NCBI GenBank assembly: GCA_948146395.1
Contig: OX411549.1
Span: 37,036,693 to 37,100,692 of the forward strand
Direction: 5' to 3'
Origin: Fragum whitleyi
Lineage: Eukaryota > Mollusca > Bivalvia > Cardiida > Cardiidae
DNA length: 64,000 nt
In this document: positions 21,433-34,186 of the stretch, piece after piece
Position numbering within the stretch: the stretch's first letter is position 1
How the letters are laid out: every line of letters begins with the position of its first letter
The notes under the pieces: generated by a model
The model's input: the letters and a program-made list of their open reading frames with translations, nothing else
What the model was told of the DNA's origin: nothing
The model's database searches: none
Made by a program: the position numbers and the translations under genes

Positions 21433-22363
21433 ACTTTAAGGTCAATTTTTGGAATATGTGTTAATGCTAAAACACTTTTTTACAATCTAAACCTACCTTG
21501 GTAATTTATTTATAAGTCCCAATAAAAATTTATCGCCACAAATTTAAAAATCCCAAGAATTTCACTTTTAATTAGTATCACTGTCTGAAAATCGTACTTT
21601 TTCCCTTCAAAGTCAGCCATTTTGGTTGATGTTATTGAAAATCACGAGAGTTCTCCCATTTCCCGCCAAAATTCAGCTAATGAAAAATGAGGTCGCCATA
21701 TTTGGGAGCCGTAGTATTTTTTTGTAAACAAACTTGCTTTGATCATAATAAAATATGAAAATTGAATGAAAAATATTGTAAAGCCACTTAAATTGGTAAG
21801 GAAGTAGATTGATACAGGCTACTAGATGCTTCAAATTCGCAAAGGTTTTGAAGATAGGTAAAAATAGCTACTATGCCTTTTACCCAGCACCTGTTTTGAC
21901 AGCATAGAATAAGTAAACAAAGTGACGTCACAATAAATCACATGATCAACATAACTGTCATGGCCTCCGAACTTCGAAAATTTGAACAATTGAAAAAGAA
22001 AACACTTTTTTAAGAACAATACAAGTGATGTATTGGTTCCTTTATCATTATTTGCTTTCAAAACTAAGGTAGGAATGACATTAGCTCTTAGATAACCTCT
22101 CAGTTTGAAAAATAGAAATTTGATAATTGCAACAAAAAACAAATAGGGTGGAAATTGTAGCCCTCGACCGGCAGCATATCAGAAAGAGGGGTACATTATT
22201 GCAGCTAGGGAATCCCCATCAGTTTACAAAGGCCACAAGGATATTCTTCATTACGATGTTAATAGGAATTTACCTAGTTATCAAACGGAAACATATCTTT
22301 GGATGTAGAAATCATCGATTCTTAAGTATGAGCTGAATTACCCCTGGTCCTTACCCCGGGTCC

Positions 22364-22584
22364 AGACTTCATGAAATACCGCCGGTCACACTGACATGTC
22401 TGGTAAAAATCATGCCGGTCCGATAAATTGTGCATGAATACAGGACCGACTGACTGGTAAAATCTAGCCAAATACACGATGTGTTCTATTGTTCTGCCTG
22501 GTAGAATTTAATTTGGTCTGGTAAAAATTTTAAGTTTACCAGACCCACTGTCTGGTGAAAAATATGGGTATTTCGTGAAGACTG
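22364..22584. mobile_element. hAT-like MITE inserted in a CCCGGGTCC motif
   Basis: The ends AGACTTCATGAAATACC and GGTATTTCGTGAAGACT are inverted repeats. Internal copies of TCTGGTAAAAAT occur in both orientations. It is flanked by CGGGTCC on the left (22357-22363) and right (22585-22591), a 7-bp duplication that is 8 bp with one mismatch. No ORF. Confidence 0.75.
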
Positions 22585-22976
22585 CGGGTCCCATTATGTT
22601 GACAGACAAGCGCAGAAACGTTTCCCGTGGTATGTATACTGATTTCAATTACCCAGGGTACAACTAAGTAAAAGTATCTATAGCAGGGAAAATTCCCGGG
22701 GTACTGTTCTTATCCTGATTTTCATGTCAGTTTGCGATGACAATTTACCGGGACTTTGTTTCAACTATTCCAATCTATATTACCACGGGTCCCTAGGGGT
22801 GAACGTTCCGTAGGATTCCCGGGGTATGTTGTTTAATAGAATTACCCTGGGTCCCGCAATTGGAAGTTCCCAGAGATTGTACTATTGATATTAATTATTT
22901 TCTACATTCCGTCTATGTAAATGCATCCAGAGACGATTCCCGGGGTATTGTTTTTAAGTGCATTCATTATTGTGTG

Positions 22977-23252
22977 GGCCGCCACCATAGCGCAGTTGGT
23001 TAGGCTTAAGAGTTCCAATCTGGAAGTCAAGGGTTCGATCCCCGGTGGCGGCAAATATCCTTTCTGACGTTTGTCTCTCAATGGGTATATAATTGTAAAC
23101 CTATGTGAGATAGCAGTCAGAGGCTAGGAAAGGGTGTAATGGTAGTGCAGGTGAAAGAAATACTAGGAATCCATTGTTAGGTGCTCCGGCCGCCGCGATA
23201 TAACTGAAAATTGTTGAAAGCGGCGTAAAACCAATTCAAACAAACAAACAAA
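22977..23252 (+). mobile_element. Full-length tRNA-derived SINE with perfect 12-bp target duplication
   Basis: The head is GCCGCCACCATAGCGCAG...GGTGGCGGC with B-box GGTTCGATCCCCGG. The body has TGAGATAGCAGTCAGAGG and GTAATGGTAGTGCAGGTG. The tail is GTTGAAAGCGGCGTAAAACC then (CAAA)n. It is flanked exactly by CATTATTGTGTG (22965-22976 and 23253-23264). This is the best-preserved copy in the window and a young insertion. Confidence 0.95.
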
Positions 23253-23290
23253 CATTATTGTGTGAAATACCCCGGGTCCCAAAAGCCTTC

Positions 23291-23622
23291 ATTGTTTGAA
23301 GATTCAATATTAACGTTCAAAATTTTTCGGTACATTGATTAATTGCGACAGTTTGTTAAAGTCAATATCAGGTTAAGTGAATTGAACTATACACAAATAA
23401 AAGTGTCCGTCTAAACATATTTACACAGGCCCAAATAGAAAGATAGACAATTATGTTCCAGGTAAAGGAGACTTATATGAAACTACAACATAATGTTAGA
23501 TTTTTTAAGTGGCGACCATCACATCGAAGTTTAAGCTTGGAATAAGCTGTAGCTACGTGGTTTTGCATGGCATTTGAATTTTGTGATATTGTTTCGACAC
23601 CAGCCAACATACACTGTTTATT
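23291..23622. other. Intron stretch, nothing recognised
   Basis: AT-rich, no supported feature. Confidence 0.45.
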
Positions 23623-25584
23623 AGCTCACCTGAGCACATCGTGCTCAGTGGAGCTTTTGTGATCATGGAATGTCAATCGTGTGCCGTCCGTCGTGCGTCG
23701 TCCGTTGTCCTCCGTCAACAATTTAAGTGTTTACACTCTAGAGGCCACAAATATGATCCAATCTTCATGAAACTAGGTCAGAATGTTGGTCAGGTCACAA
23801 GGATGAACCCTATTGAAAATGGAAAGGATCCATGCCATATCACAGGAAAAGGGGCCTAAAAGACAATTTTCTTGTTTATGCTCTAGAGGCCACAAATATG
23901 GCCCAATCTTCATGAAACTTGGTCAGAATGTTGGCCAGGTCACAAAGATGAACCCTATTGAAAATGGAAAGGATCCATGCCATATCACAGTAAAAGGGGC
24001 CTAAAAGACAATATTCTTGTTTACACTCTAGAGGCCACAAATATGGCCCAATCTTCATGAAACTTGGTCTGAATGTTGGTAAGGTCACAAGGATGAAGCC
24101 TATTGAAAATTGGAAGGATCCATGCCATGTCAAGGGAAAAGGGGCCTTAATGACAATTTTCTTGTTTACACTCTAGTGGCCACAAATATGGCCCAATCTT
24201 CATGAAACTTAGTCAGAATGTTTGTTAGATCATGAGGATGAACTCTTTTGTAAATTGAAAGGATCCGTGCCATATCACAGGAAAAGGGGCCTTAATGACA
24301 ATTTTCTTTTAAGAGCTCCAGAAGCCACAAATATGGTCCAATCTTCATGAAAGTTGGTCAAAATGTTGGTCAGGTCACAAGGATGAACCCTATTGAAAAT
24401 GGAAAAGATCTATGCCATATCACGGTAAAAGGGGCCTTAAAGACAATTTTCTTGTTTATGCTCTAGAGGCCACAAATATGGCCCAATCTTCATGAAACTT
24501 GGTCAGAATGTTGGTAAGGTCACAAGGATGAACCCTATTGAAAATTGGAAGGATCCATGCCATGTCAAGGGAAAAGGGGCCTTAATGACAATTTTCTTGT
24601 TTACACTCTAGTGGCCACAAATATGGCCCAATCTTCATGAAACTTGGATCTGAATGTTTGTTAGGTCTCAAAGATGAACCCTATTTAAAATGGGAAGGAT
24701 CCATGCCATATCACAGGAAAAGGGGCCTTAATGACAATTTTTTAGCTTGGCTGTTTTCGGAGAAAACCCGAGGCATTGCTATAGCCTCCGTGTCGTTGTC
24801 GTCGTCTACTGAAGGCATTCACTTGAAACTTGGCACACATGTTCACCATTTAAAGAGCAACCTATACTATCAAGGGGGATAACTCTAGATGCATTTTGTC
24901 CAAATTATGCCCCTTTTTCGACTTAGATTTTTTCCCACCATCCAGCACTCGACAGCCGAGTGTAGGCACCCGTAGGCGGTGCTCTTGTTTGTTTACACTC
25001 TAGAAGCCACAAATATGGTCCAATTATCATGAAACTGGATCAGAATGTTTGTTAGATCATGAGGATGAAATCTTTCGTAAATGGAAAGGATCCGTGCCAT
25101 ATCACGGGAAAAGGGGCCTTAATGACATTTTTTTTTGTTTACACTCCAGTAGCCACAAATATGGCCCAATCTTCATGAAACTTGGTCAGAATGTTTGTTA
25201 GGTCATGAGGATGAACTCTTTTGAAATTCGGAAGGATCCATGCCATATCACGGGAAAAGGGGCCTTAATGACAATTTCTATTTAAGAGCTCCAGAAGCCA
25301 CAAATATGGTCCAATCTTCATGAAAGTTGGTCAAAATGATTGCCAGGTCACAAGAATGAACTCTGTCGAAAACGGGAAGGATTCATGCCATTTCACAGGA
25401 AAAGGAGTCTTTATGATGATTTACTTGAAATAACTCAAATGGCCACAAATATGGCCCAAACTTAGTGAAACTTGGTTTTATGTAGAAATTATCTTCTTTA
25501 TGACATCTGCCTTTTCACTTGATGTGATGTCAAAGTGATCAAAGAGAGTCAGGTGAGCGATCTAGGACCATCATGGTCCTCTTG
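23623..25584 (+). mobile_element. HINE-like element, family A5, with a nested family D copy
   Basis: The 5' hairpin AGCTCACCTGAGCAC...GTGCTCAGTGGAGC is followed by GTCCGTCGTGCGTCGTCC. About eleven 143-bp units follow, with GAGGCCACAAATATGGCCC, CTTGGTCAGAATGTTGG and ATCCATGCCATATCACAGG. It ends GTCAGGTGAGCGATCTAGG, the hairpin ACCATCATGGTCC and CTCTTG at 25584. A family D element sits inside at 24744-24987. The 80-residue ORFs in the array repeat one another and are not genes. Confidence 0.88.
24744..24987 (+). mobile_element. HINE-like element, family D, nested
   Basis: Starts AGCTTGGCTGTTTTCGG after a T-run, then CCGTGTCGTTGTCGTCGTC and one core unit with TTCACTTGAAACTTGGCAC. It ends ACAGCCGAGTGTAGGCACC, the hairpin CACCCGTAGGCGGTG and CTCTTG. 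The host array resumes with TTTGTTTACACTC. A second copy lies on the - strand at 57.1-57.3 kb. Confidence 0.82.
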
Positions 25585-26289
25585 TTTATCATAAGCATTG
25601 TTTTTTTCCAAATAAATAATCATAATTTTTCTGACAGAGGTTACATTGGTATTTCTATAACAAACATACATAAAATAGGTTCACTTTACAGTTACAGTTG
25701 ACTAAAAAATTATATTAAAGTCTCATTTTTGGAAAACGGCTAACTTTTACTTTGTGAAAATATTGCATTTATTTTTTCTTGAGATTTTCACTTGTCCATG
25801 GACAACTAAGCAATGAAAATCTGCTTGTCTGTGCAGCTTAATGGACAACTCGGACAACTCCGGCAGCTTATTTCAGAACCACTGCAAGAAAAAAAACCCA
25901 AAAAACAGTCCCTATAGCAGTCACCCTTAAGTTCAGTTCCTCTTGAACTATCAATTTGCATCACGGATACAACTTATTTGAGGATTTCAATCAAATTGCG
26001 ATTTAATAATTAAATGAAGCAGTATTATTCCTGTATAGGCCATCAAATACTCGCTCATAAAATAAATCGAAATAACATTCGCAAGCCATTTGGTCTTCGT
26101 TGAGAATGGTACATGTTTGCCAAGGTTATCTCGATTAATTTAATGAGCAAATATTTGATCACCGGTGATGTAATAATGTTAATTGGTAATCAATCTAATA
26201 AGAACCTATTTACAATCAATTACTCGAGTTATTGGTGAAGCTATTTGGTTCATTGACGATAAAAATATCGAAACTACAGAATTGTTTGT
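25585..26289. other. Intron stretch with one dispersed repeat
   Basis: 25790-25890 is the inverted partner of the TTGTCC-rich repeat at 16.66 kb (GGACAACTCGGACAACTCC, GTGCAGCTTAATGGAC). The remainder shows nothing. Confidence 0.5.
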
Positions 26290-28805
26290 GAAGGTGAGCT
26301 ATTGTGGTTAGGTGGATGTCTGTCGTGCGTCATGTGTCGTCCGTCGTAAACATTTGCCTTTTATGCACTCTAGAGGCTACAGTTTTTGCCCGTTCAACCT
26401 GAATTTTGGTCAGAATGATTGTCTTGATGAAATCTCGGACGAGTTCAAAATTAAGTCAACTGGAGTCAAAAACTAGGTCACAGGGTCAAATCTAGGAAAA
26501 ACCTTGTATGCACTCTAGAGGCCACATTTTTTGCCCTATCAACCTGAAATTTGGTCAGTATAATGATTGTCTTGATAAAATCTCGGACAAGTTCGAAATT
26601 GGGTCAACTTGGGTCAAAAACTAGGCCACAGGGTCAAATCTAAGAAAAACCTTGCAGGCACTCTAGTGGCCACATTTTTTGCCCAATCAACCTGAAATTG
26701 GCCAAATGATTATCTTGATGAAATTTGGGACATGTTTGAATTTGGGTCAACTGGGGTCAAAAACTAGGTCACAGGGTCAAATCTAAGAAAAACCTTGTAT
26801 GCACTCTAGAGGCCACATTTTTAGCTCACCTGAGCACGAAGTGCTCAAGGTGAGCTTTTGGGGTTACTTGATGTCCGTCGTCCGTTGTGCGTTGTGCGTC
26901 GTGCGTCATCAACATTTATCTTGTGGACACTCTAGAGGCCATATTTTTAGCCCAATCAACCTGAAAATTGGTCAGAATGATTATCTTGATAAAATCTCGG
27001 ACAAGTTCGAAATTGGGTCAAGTGGGGTCAAAAACTAGGTCACAGGGTCAAATCTTAGAAAAACCTTGTGGACACTCTAGAGGCCATATTTTTAGCCCAA
27101 TCAACCTGAAAATTGGTCAGAATGAATATCTTGATGAAATCTCGAACAAGTTCGAAATTGGGTCAAGTGGGGTCAAAAACTAGGTCACAGGGTCAAATCT
27201 TAGAAAAACCTTGTGGACACTCTAGAGGCCATATTTTTAGCCCAATCAACCTGAAAACTGGTCAGAATGATTATCTTGATGAAATCTTGGACAAGTTCGA
27301 AATTGGGTCAATTGGGGTCAAAAACTAGGTCACGGGGTCAATTCTTAGAAAAACCTTGTGGACACTCTAGAGGCAATATTTTTAGCCCAATCAACCTGAA
27401 AACTGGTCAGAATGAATATAATGATGAAATCTTGGACAAGTTAGAAATTGGGTCAACTGGGTTCAAAATCTAGGTCACAGGGTCAATTCTTAGAAAAACC
27501 TTGAGGGCACTCTAGAGGCCATAATTCTAGCCCAATCAACCTCAAAATTGGTCAGAATGTTTATCTTGATAAAATCTCGGATAAGTTCGAAATTGGGTCA
27601 ATTGGGGTCAAAAACTAGGTCACGGGGTCAAATCTTAGAAAAACCTTGTGGACACTCTAGAGGCCATATTTTAAGCCCAATCAACCTGAAAATTGGTCAG
27701 AATGATTATCTTGATATAATCTCTGATGAGTTCGAAATTGGGTCAATTGGGGTCAAAAACTAGGTCACAGGGTCAAATCTTAGAAAAACCTTGTGGACAC
27801 TCTAGAGGCCATATTTTTAGCCCAATCAACCTGAAAATTGGTCAGAATGAATATCTTGATGAAATCTCGGACAAGTTCGAAATTGGGTCAAGTGGGGTCA
27901 AAAACTAGGTCACCGGGTCAAATCTAAGAAAACCTTGTGGACACTCTAGAGGCCATTTTTTAAGCCCAATCAACCTCAGAATTGGTCAGAACGATTATCT
28001 TGATGAAATAATCGGACCAGTTTGAAATTGGGTCAAGTGGGGTCAAAAACTAGGTCACGGGGTCAAATCTTAGAAAAACCTTGTGGACACTCTAGAGGCC
28101 ATATTTTTAGCCCAATCAACCCGAAAATTCGTCAGAATGATTATCTTGATGAAATCTCGGACAAGTTCGAAATTGGGTCAAGTGGGGTCTAAAACTAGGT
28201 CACGGGGTCAAATCTTTGAAAATCCTTGTGGACACTTTAGAGGCCATATTTTTAGCCCAATCAACCTGAAAATGGACAGAATGAATAATTTGATGAGAAC
28301 TTTGACGAATTTGAAATTGGGTCAAGTTAGGTCAAAACTAGGTCATTGGGTCAAATTTTAGAAAAACTTTTTTAGATTGTTAATTCAGGTGAGCGATTAA
28401 GGGCCACTATGGCCCTCTTGTTTGCCCGATCAACCTGAATTTTGGTCAGAATGATTGTCTTGATAAAATCTCAGATGAGTTCGAAATTGGGTCAACTGGG
28501 GTCAAAAACTAGGTCACAGGGTCAAATCTTAGAAAAACCTTGTATGCACTCTAGTGGCCACTTTTATTGCCCAATCAACCTGAAATTTGGTCAAAATGAT
28601 TGTCTTGATGAAATCTCGAATGAGTTCAAAATCCGGTCAACTGGGCTCAAAAACTAGGTCACAGGGTCAAATCTAAGAAAAACCTTGTTATCACTCTAAA
28701 GGCCACATTGTTTGCCCGGTCAACCTAAATTTGGTCAGAATGATTGTCTTGATGAAATCTCAGACGAGTTCTAACTTGGGTCAACCGGGGTAAAAAACTA
28801 GGTCC
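26290..28805 (+). mobile_element. HINE-like element, family A1, truncated at both ends and carrying a nested A1
   Basis: It lacks the 5' hairpin (starts GGTGAGCTATTGTGGTTAGG) and has 145-bp A1 units at 26340-26822 and again at 28421-28805. The break holds a second, complete A1 element. The split unit rejoins as CCACATTTTT/TTTGCCCGATC, matching sibling units that read CCACATTTTTTGCCC. No 3' hairpin is seen at 28805. Confidence 0.85.
26823..28420 (+). mobile_element. Complete HINE-like A1 element nested in another A1
   Basis: AGCTCACCTGAGCACGAAG then GTGCTCAAGGTGAGC form the 5' hairpin, followed by GTCCGTCGTCCG. About ten 145-bp units follow, each with GGGTCAAGTGGGGTC and CTAGGTCACAGGGTCAAA. 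The 3' end is TTCAGGTGAGCGATTAAGG, the hairpin GGGCCACTATGGCCC and CTCTTG. Because 145 is one more than a multiple of three, the array yields staggered look-alike ORFs of 71 codons; none is a gene. Confidence 0.92.
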
Positions 28806-29185
28806 AAATATATAAACTCGTCAAATTTCTACAATTGATTTCTTTCATGATGGTATAAATATCCCCTCTTTTCCACAAGACACATATAAGAATTGCTTTC
28901 ATTTTATTTTAAACACCTCTATATGCATCTTTGATGAAATAAGGCAATTTATGATTTAAAAGTTTGATGATATGAAATTTCAAACTTCTTTGGCAGCATT
29001 TAATTTCATTTCATCTATTTCATAATTTGTAATTAATTTTTCTTTGAAAATGCAGTTTAAAAAATTGAAAATCTATGTTATATGGTTTAATTTTGCAACC
29101 TACATCAAGCATGCATCCTTTCCTCAAATTAGAATATCAACACTTTGGACGCGAAAACCCATGACAATTCAACAAGATTGTTTCT
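28806..29185. other. Intron stretch, nothing recognised
   Basis: AT-rich; no repeat or coding signal supported. Confidence 0.45.
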
Positions 29186-30380
29186 TCTTCTCCTAAACCT
29201 CTTGGCCAATCAAGATTGAACTTGGCAGGGATGTTCCTTGGGTGAAGCTCTTCAAAAATTGTTAAAAGAATTTGATTTCATAAAAAAACTCTGGTTGCCA
29301 TGGTAACAAAATGGAAGAAAATGGCCGAAAATCTTAGAAAAAAATCTTCTCATGTTAAACCACATGGCCAATCAAGCTGAAACTTGGCAAGAATGTTCCT
29401 TGGGTAACAACTCTTAAAAGGTTGTTAGAAGCATTTAATTTCATTGAAACTCTGGTTTCAATTGTAACAGACAGGCTGAAAAATGGTCGAAAATTACCGA
29501 AAATCTTGGAAAAAGTTCTTCCTCTCCTAAATCTCTTGGCCAATCAAGATGAAACTTGGCAAGAATGTTCCTTAGGTGATGCTGTTCAAAAGTTGTAAAG
29601 AGAATTTAATTTCATAAAAAACTCTGGTTTCCATGGTAACAGAAAGGCTGAAAAATGGCAGAAAATCTTAGAAAAATTCTTCTTCTCCTAAACCATCAGG
29701 CCAATTAAACTGAATCTTGAAAAGGATGTTCCTAGGGTAAAGTCATACTTAAGTTGTTAAAAGAATATAATTCCATCAAAAACTCTGGTTTGCAAGGTAA
29801 TCAAAGGCCAAAAACTGTAAAAAATCTTAGAACAAACTTCTTCCATTGAGGCCAGTCAATTTAAAACTTGACAGGGATGTTCTTCAGGTGTAGGTCTACC
29901 AAAGTTGTTAAAAGAATTGAATTCTATCCATAACTTTGGTTGCCATGATAAGAGAAAGATTGAAAATTAACAAAAAGGGCTTGGTTCACTAACTGCAAAA
30001 AAATTCGCCCAACTTTGAAAACAACCATTTCATGATAACTAGTTTAACATCTGTTTTATCCATAAAAGGTTTTGTTTTTGCAATGACGTCAAAATTAAAG
30101 CTGAAAAATAGCCTTTTTAAAGCCCAGTGTAATGCGTTAAATTGGCACGTTTTTTGACGTCAAGACGTTACGTTATCGCGATACCCGTATTTCACCTAAT
30201 ACTAGTAAACGCTTCCGACGTTATGCAAAACTTCTACAGACACTATTTTATACCATTTTCTTTTCTTAATTCTGATGACTTAAGTAATTTAGGTTGACTT
30301 TGGTACCTAATACTCTCAAACTGCTACCCAGGACGAAATTATCCATTGAAAGATGTGGGCTCTCATACGTTTTTCTTTTT

Positions 30381-31752
30381 AGCTCACCTGAGCACAAAGT
30401 GCTCAAGGTGAGCTATTTTGATCACTCACCGTTCATCGTCCTTCCGTCTGTCTGTCTGTCCATCAACAATTTCTTTAAACATCTTCTCCTTCTAAACCAC
30501 TGGGCCAATCAAGCTGAAACTTGGTAGGGATGTTCCTTGGGTGAAGCTCTTCAAAAGTTGTTAAAAGAATTTAATTCTATAAATAACTCTGGTTGCCATG
30601 GCAACAGAAAGGCTGAAAATCACGAAAATCTAAGAAAAAATTCTTCTCCTCCTAAACCACTAGGCCAATTAAGCTGAAACTTGGCAGAGATGTTCCTTTG
30701 GTGAAGCTCTTCAAAAGTTGTTAAAAGAATTCAACTTCATCAAAAACTCTGGTTTCCATAGTAACTGAAAGGTTGAAAAATGGCCGAAAATGGCTGAAAA
30801 TCTTAGAAAAAATTCTTCTCCTCCTAAACCACAAGGCCAATCAAGCTGAAACTTGGCAGAGATTTTTCTTGGGTGAAGCTTTTCAAAAATTGTTAAAAGA
30901 ATTTAATTTCATTAAAAACTCTGGTTTCCATAGTAACTGAAAGGTTGAAAAATGGCTGAAAATGGCTGAAAATCTTTGAAAAAATTCTTCTCCTCCTAAA
31001 CCACAAGGCCAATCAAGCTGAAACTTGGCAGAGATTTTTCTTGGGTGAAGCTTTTCAAAAATTGTTAAAAGAATTTAATTTCATTAAAAACTCTGGTTTC
31101 AATGGTAACAGAAAGGTTGAAAAATGGCCAAAAATTGCTGAAAATCTTAGAAAAACTTCTTCTCCTCCTAAACCACTAGGCCAATCAAGCTGAAACTTGG
31201 CAGGGATGTTTCTTCTGTGAAGTTCTTCAATAGTTGTTGAAGAAATTTAATTTCATCAAAAACTCTAGTTTGTGTGGTAACAGAAAGGCTGAAAAATGGC
31301 CGAAAAATGGCTGAAAATCTTAGAAAAACTTCTTCTCTTCCTAAACCACTGGGCTAATTAAGCTGAAACATGGTAGGGATGTTGTTAGGGTGAAGCTCTT
31401 CCAAAATTGTAAAAATAATTTTATTCAACCAAAATCTCTGGTTTACATGGTATTGGAAATGCCAAAATATTGCCAAAAATATCAGAGAAGGTTAATCTTT
31501 GCCTTAACTATTTGGCATATCTTGGCAGGGATATTCTTAAGGTTTAGGTCTACTAAACTTGAATTCAATTACTTCAATAACTTTGTTTGCAATTAAAAAG
31601 AAAATCAAATTGCAGTAGGAGGAAATTAAAGTCTGTTTCTTTTAAATCCACCCTAAATGTACATCAGACAATTTCTGGTATTTATAACATTGTTGACAAG
31701 TTATGAGTTGACTTACTCAGGTTAGCGATATAGGACCATCATGGTCCTCTTG
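30381..31752 (+). mobile_element. Complete HINE-like element, family A3
   Basis: 5' hairpin AGCTCACCTGAGCACAAAG/GTGCTCAAGGTGAGCT, then CGTCCTTCCGTCTGTCTG. About seven units of 160-175 bp follow, with CCTAAACCACTAGGCCAATC, AAGCTGAAACTTGGCAG and AACTCTGGTTTCCATAG. The 3' end is CTCAGGTTAGCGATATAGG, ACCATCATGGTCC and CTCTTG. Confidence 0.9.
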
Positions 31753-32628
31753 TTAACCATTAGCGCTATGACATTATGACAATATACAGTAGCAATATAT
31801 TTACAAAAGAATCCAATTCTGGCACGGATCCGTTCAATTCCAATTGCAAATCAACGTTCTAAATATTGGCTACCTCGGTTCATTTTTTTTGAAGCTTTTA
31901 AGATGCAAATACCAGTAGCAAAAGCAGAGAGAAAAAGGTTTAGAAGACCTCAAGTTGCAAACGAGTTAGAGATTCAAAAATACAAAACCGACTAACCATT
32001 ACCTTTTCAGGGATGAAATTTTAGAAACCAGTTTTAAATCCTCAACATAAATGACACACAAATTCACCTACTACCCAGGGAACTTTGTGTCGCCGTGAAA
32101 TCACAACACGGCAATTGTCGAGAAAGCCAGGTCATCAAGTATCGGCATCCTTTGAAGCCCCCGGCAACGATCTTGCCCAGTGACGTCATTTTATTGGGAA
32201 GAGTTTCGACTTTGCTTTTATTTTTGGACCCAGATTTAATTTTATACAGATTGATTAAAGAAATATTTCAGAAACAACGTGAAGAAAGGAGAAATTGTTC
32301 ACGTTTGATTTTAGTTACATTGTTTAAGTTATTAAAAAAAGAAAAGAAAAAAAATAAGAATGCGATATTTCATGTTATTCGACACACCATTTGACAGACG
32401 TCATGTACTACGGGAATTATTTTATCTTGTAAAAACCTTGTGACTGTGTTACACTTTCTCTTTTTGTGATTCCGAATAACAGACAATTTTGCACATGCTT
32501 CGTTAAAGCAGTCGTACGATCCTTTGAAGATGAATAAGAGGGCCCCGGTAATGATTACAGGGGATTGGGCGTTTGTAAGGGAGGGCGCATTTTTAAGTGA
32601 AATATGGTCATATGTTTACCCAGTTTTT
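31753..32628. other. Intron stretch, nothing firm
   Basis: Includes a 99-codon + ORF (32095-32394) with a lysine-rich end and no family motif; no matching splice sites were found, so it is not called. Confidence 0.4.
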
Positions 32629-33896
32629 AGCTCACCTGAGCACAAAGTGCTCAAGGTGAGCTATTGTGATCGTAGAATGTCCGTCGTCCGTCGTCAGTTG
32701 TGCGTCGTGCGACGTGCGTCGTCCGTCGTCCGTTGTCCACAATCTCTTTAAACATCTTCTCCTCCTAAACCAGTGGGCCAATCTTGATGAAACTTGGCAG
32801 GGATGTTCCTTGGGTCAAGCTCTACCAAAGTTGTTCAAATGAATGAAATCCATCCTTAACTTTCCCTTTACCCTTAACAAAAAGGGTGAAAATATGAAAA
32901 TCTTTCAAAATCTTCTTCTCTGAAACCAGAAGGCAGACAGCTTTCATATTTGGTATGTAGCATCATCTAGTGGACATCTACCAAGTTTGTTCATATCAAG
33001 ACCCTGGGGTCATTATTTGGGCTCTGCCCGGGCCCGACCCTTTTTACATGGAATCAAAAAGCGAAAATCTTTAAAAATCTTCTTCTCTGAAACCAGATGG
33101 CTCACAGCTTTCATATTTGGTATGTAGCATCACCTAGTGGGCCTCTACAAAGTTTGTTCATATCAAGACCCTTGGGTCATATTTGGGCTTTGAACGGGTG
33201 CATCCCTTTATCTCTTATGAGCATGAAGGGTAAAAAATAAAAATCTTCAAAAATCTTCTTCTATGAAACCAGAAGGCAGACAGCTTTCATATTTGGCATG
33301 TAGCATCATCTAGTAGACCTCTACCAAGTTTGTTCATATCAAGACCCTAGGATCATATTTGGGCTCCACCCAGGCGCAACCCTTTTTACATAGAATCAAA
33401 GAGCGAAAATCTTTTAAAATCTTCGTTTATTTGAAACCAGAGGGCACACTGCTTTCATTTTTGGTATGTAGTATCTCCTACCAAGTTTGTTCATATCAAG
33501 ACCCTTGGGTCATATTTGGGCTCCACCTGGGCGCATCCCTTTCAGCTCATCTGAGCACGAAGGGTGAAAATAGGAAAACCTTCAAAAATCTTCTTTTTTT
33601 GAAACCAGTAGGCAGACAGCTTTTATATTTAGTATGTAGCATCATCTAGTAGACCTCTACCAAGTTTGTTCATATCAAGACCCTGGGATCACATTTGGGG
33701 TCCACCAGGGTGCATCCCTTTTTACATAGAATCAAAGAGCAAAAAGGCATATCTGTCTTGCTCTTCGCTGAAAATGTTCCATGGTATTGATCTTAGGCAA
33801 TTATCTTCTTTTTGACATCTGCCTATCTAATTAATGTGATGTCCCAGGAGTCAAAGAGACTCAGGTGAGCGATCTAGGACCATCTTGGTCCTCTTG
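32629..33896 (+). mobile_element. Complete HINE-like element, family A2
   Basis: 5' hairpin as in A3, then GTCCGTCGTCCGTCGTC. Units of about 150 bp follow, with AACCAGAAGGCAGACAGC, TTTGGTATGTAGCATCA and CAAGTTTGTTCATATCAAG. It ends GATGTGATGTCCCAGGAGTC, CTCAGGTGAGCGATCTAGG, the hairpin ACCATCTTGGTCC and CTCTTG. Confidence 0.9.
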
Positions 33897-34178
33897 TTTT
33901 AAAACCGTTTTCAAATTCATGCTAGTAATTAATCCGAAAATAATGATTAGCAGGCAATAGCAGGTATGCATTCATTTTTAAGATATTAAGTAGATATCAA
34001 GCTATAGTTGATTCATTTCAATCAGGACTTTATTTCAGATAAAAGTTTCATTAATTTTTAAACATGTATATTTCATATAAAGAATGATATATTAGTAAAA
34101 GTGTACTTCTCACAAAGAAAGTGATTCAGTAAGACAAGATAAAACGGAGTTCCACTTATGGCGCAAAGCAAACGGTTA
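33897..34178. other. Short stretch, nothing recognised
   Basis: AT-rich sequence between the A2 element and the hAT MITE. Confidence 0.45.
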
Positions 34179-34186
34179 GTAATAAT

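Larger units (their letters stand above)
21120..23290. repeat. Cluster of CCCGGG-type palindromic motifs in AT-rich DNA
   Basis: TACCCCGGG, ATTCCCGGGGTA and ACCCTGGGTCCC words recur at about 21130, 21160, 21315, 22353, 22640, 22690, 22790, 22830, 22850, 22940 and 23270. In the best part (22640-22950) the spacing is near 100-120 bp. This looks like a very degenerate tandem or palindromic repeat. A MITE (22364-22584) and a SINE (22977-23252) have inserted into it. Confidence 0.55.

Noticed and set aside
23641..24133. Repeated ORFs with HDLANILTKFHEDWAIFVA-like or GHKYDPIFMKLGQN-like text
   Set aside because: Both strands of the A5 repeat; a repeat effect, not a protein family.
26799..28657. 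Series of similar ORFs of about 71 codons (also at 48194-48699 and 49840-50345)
   Set aside because: They come from the 145-bp A1 repeat. As 145 leaves a remainder of one on division by three, each unit reopens the same ORF one frame later. They have no starts, splice sites or family motifs of their own.
26290..28805. CRISPR array
   Set aside because: Direct repeats of 145 bp without short spacers, in eukaryotic DNA with introns, SINEs and a LINE; this is a minisatellite core of a HINE.
32095..32394. 99-codon ORF in intron 1
   Set aside because: Lysine-rich low-complexity end, no motif and no supporting splice sites.
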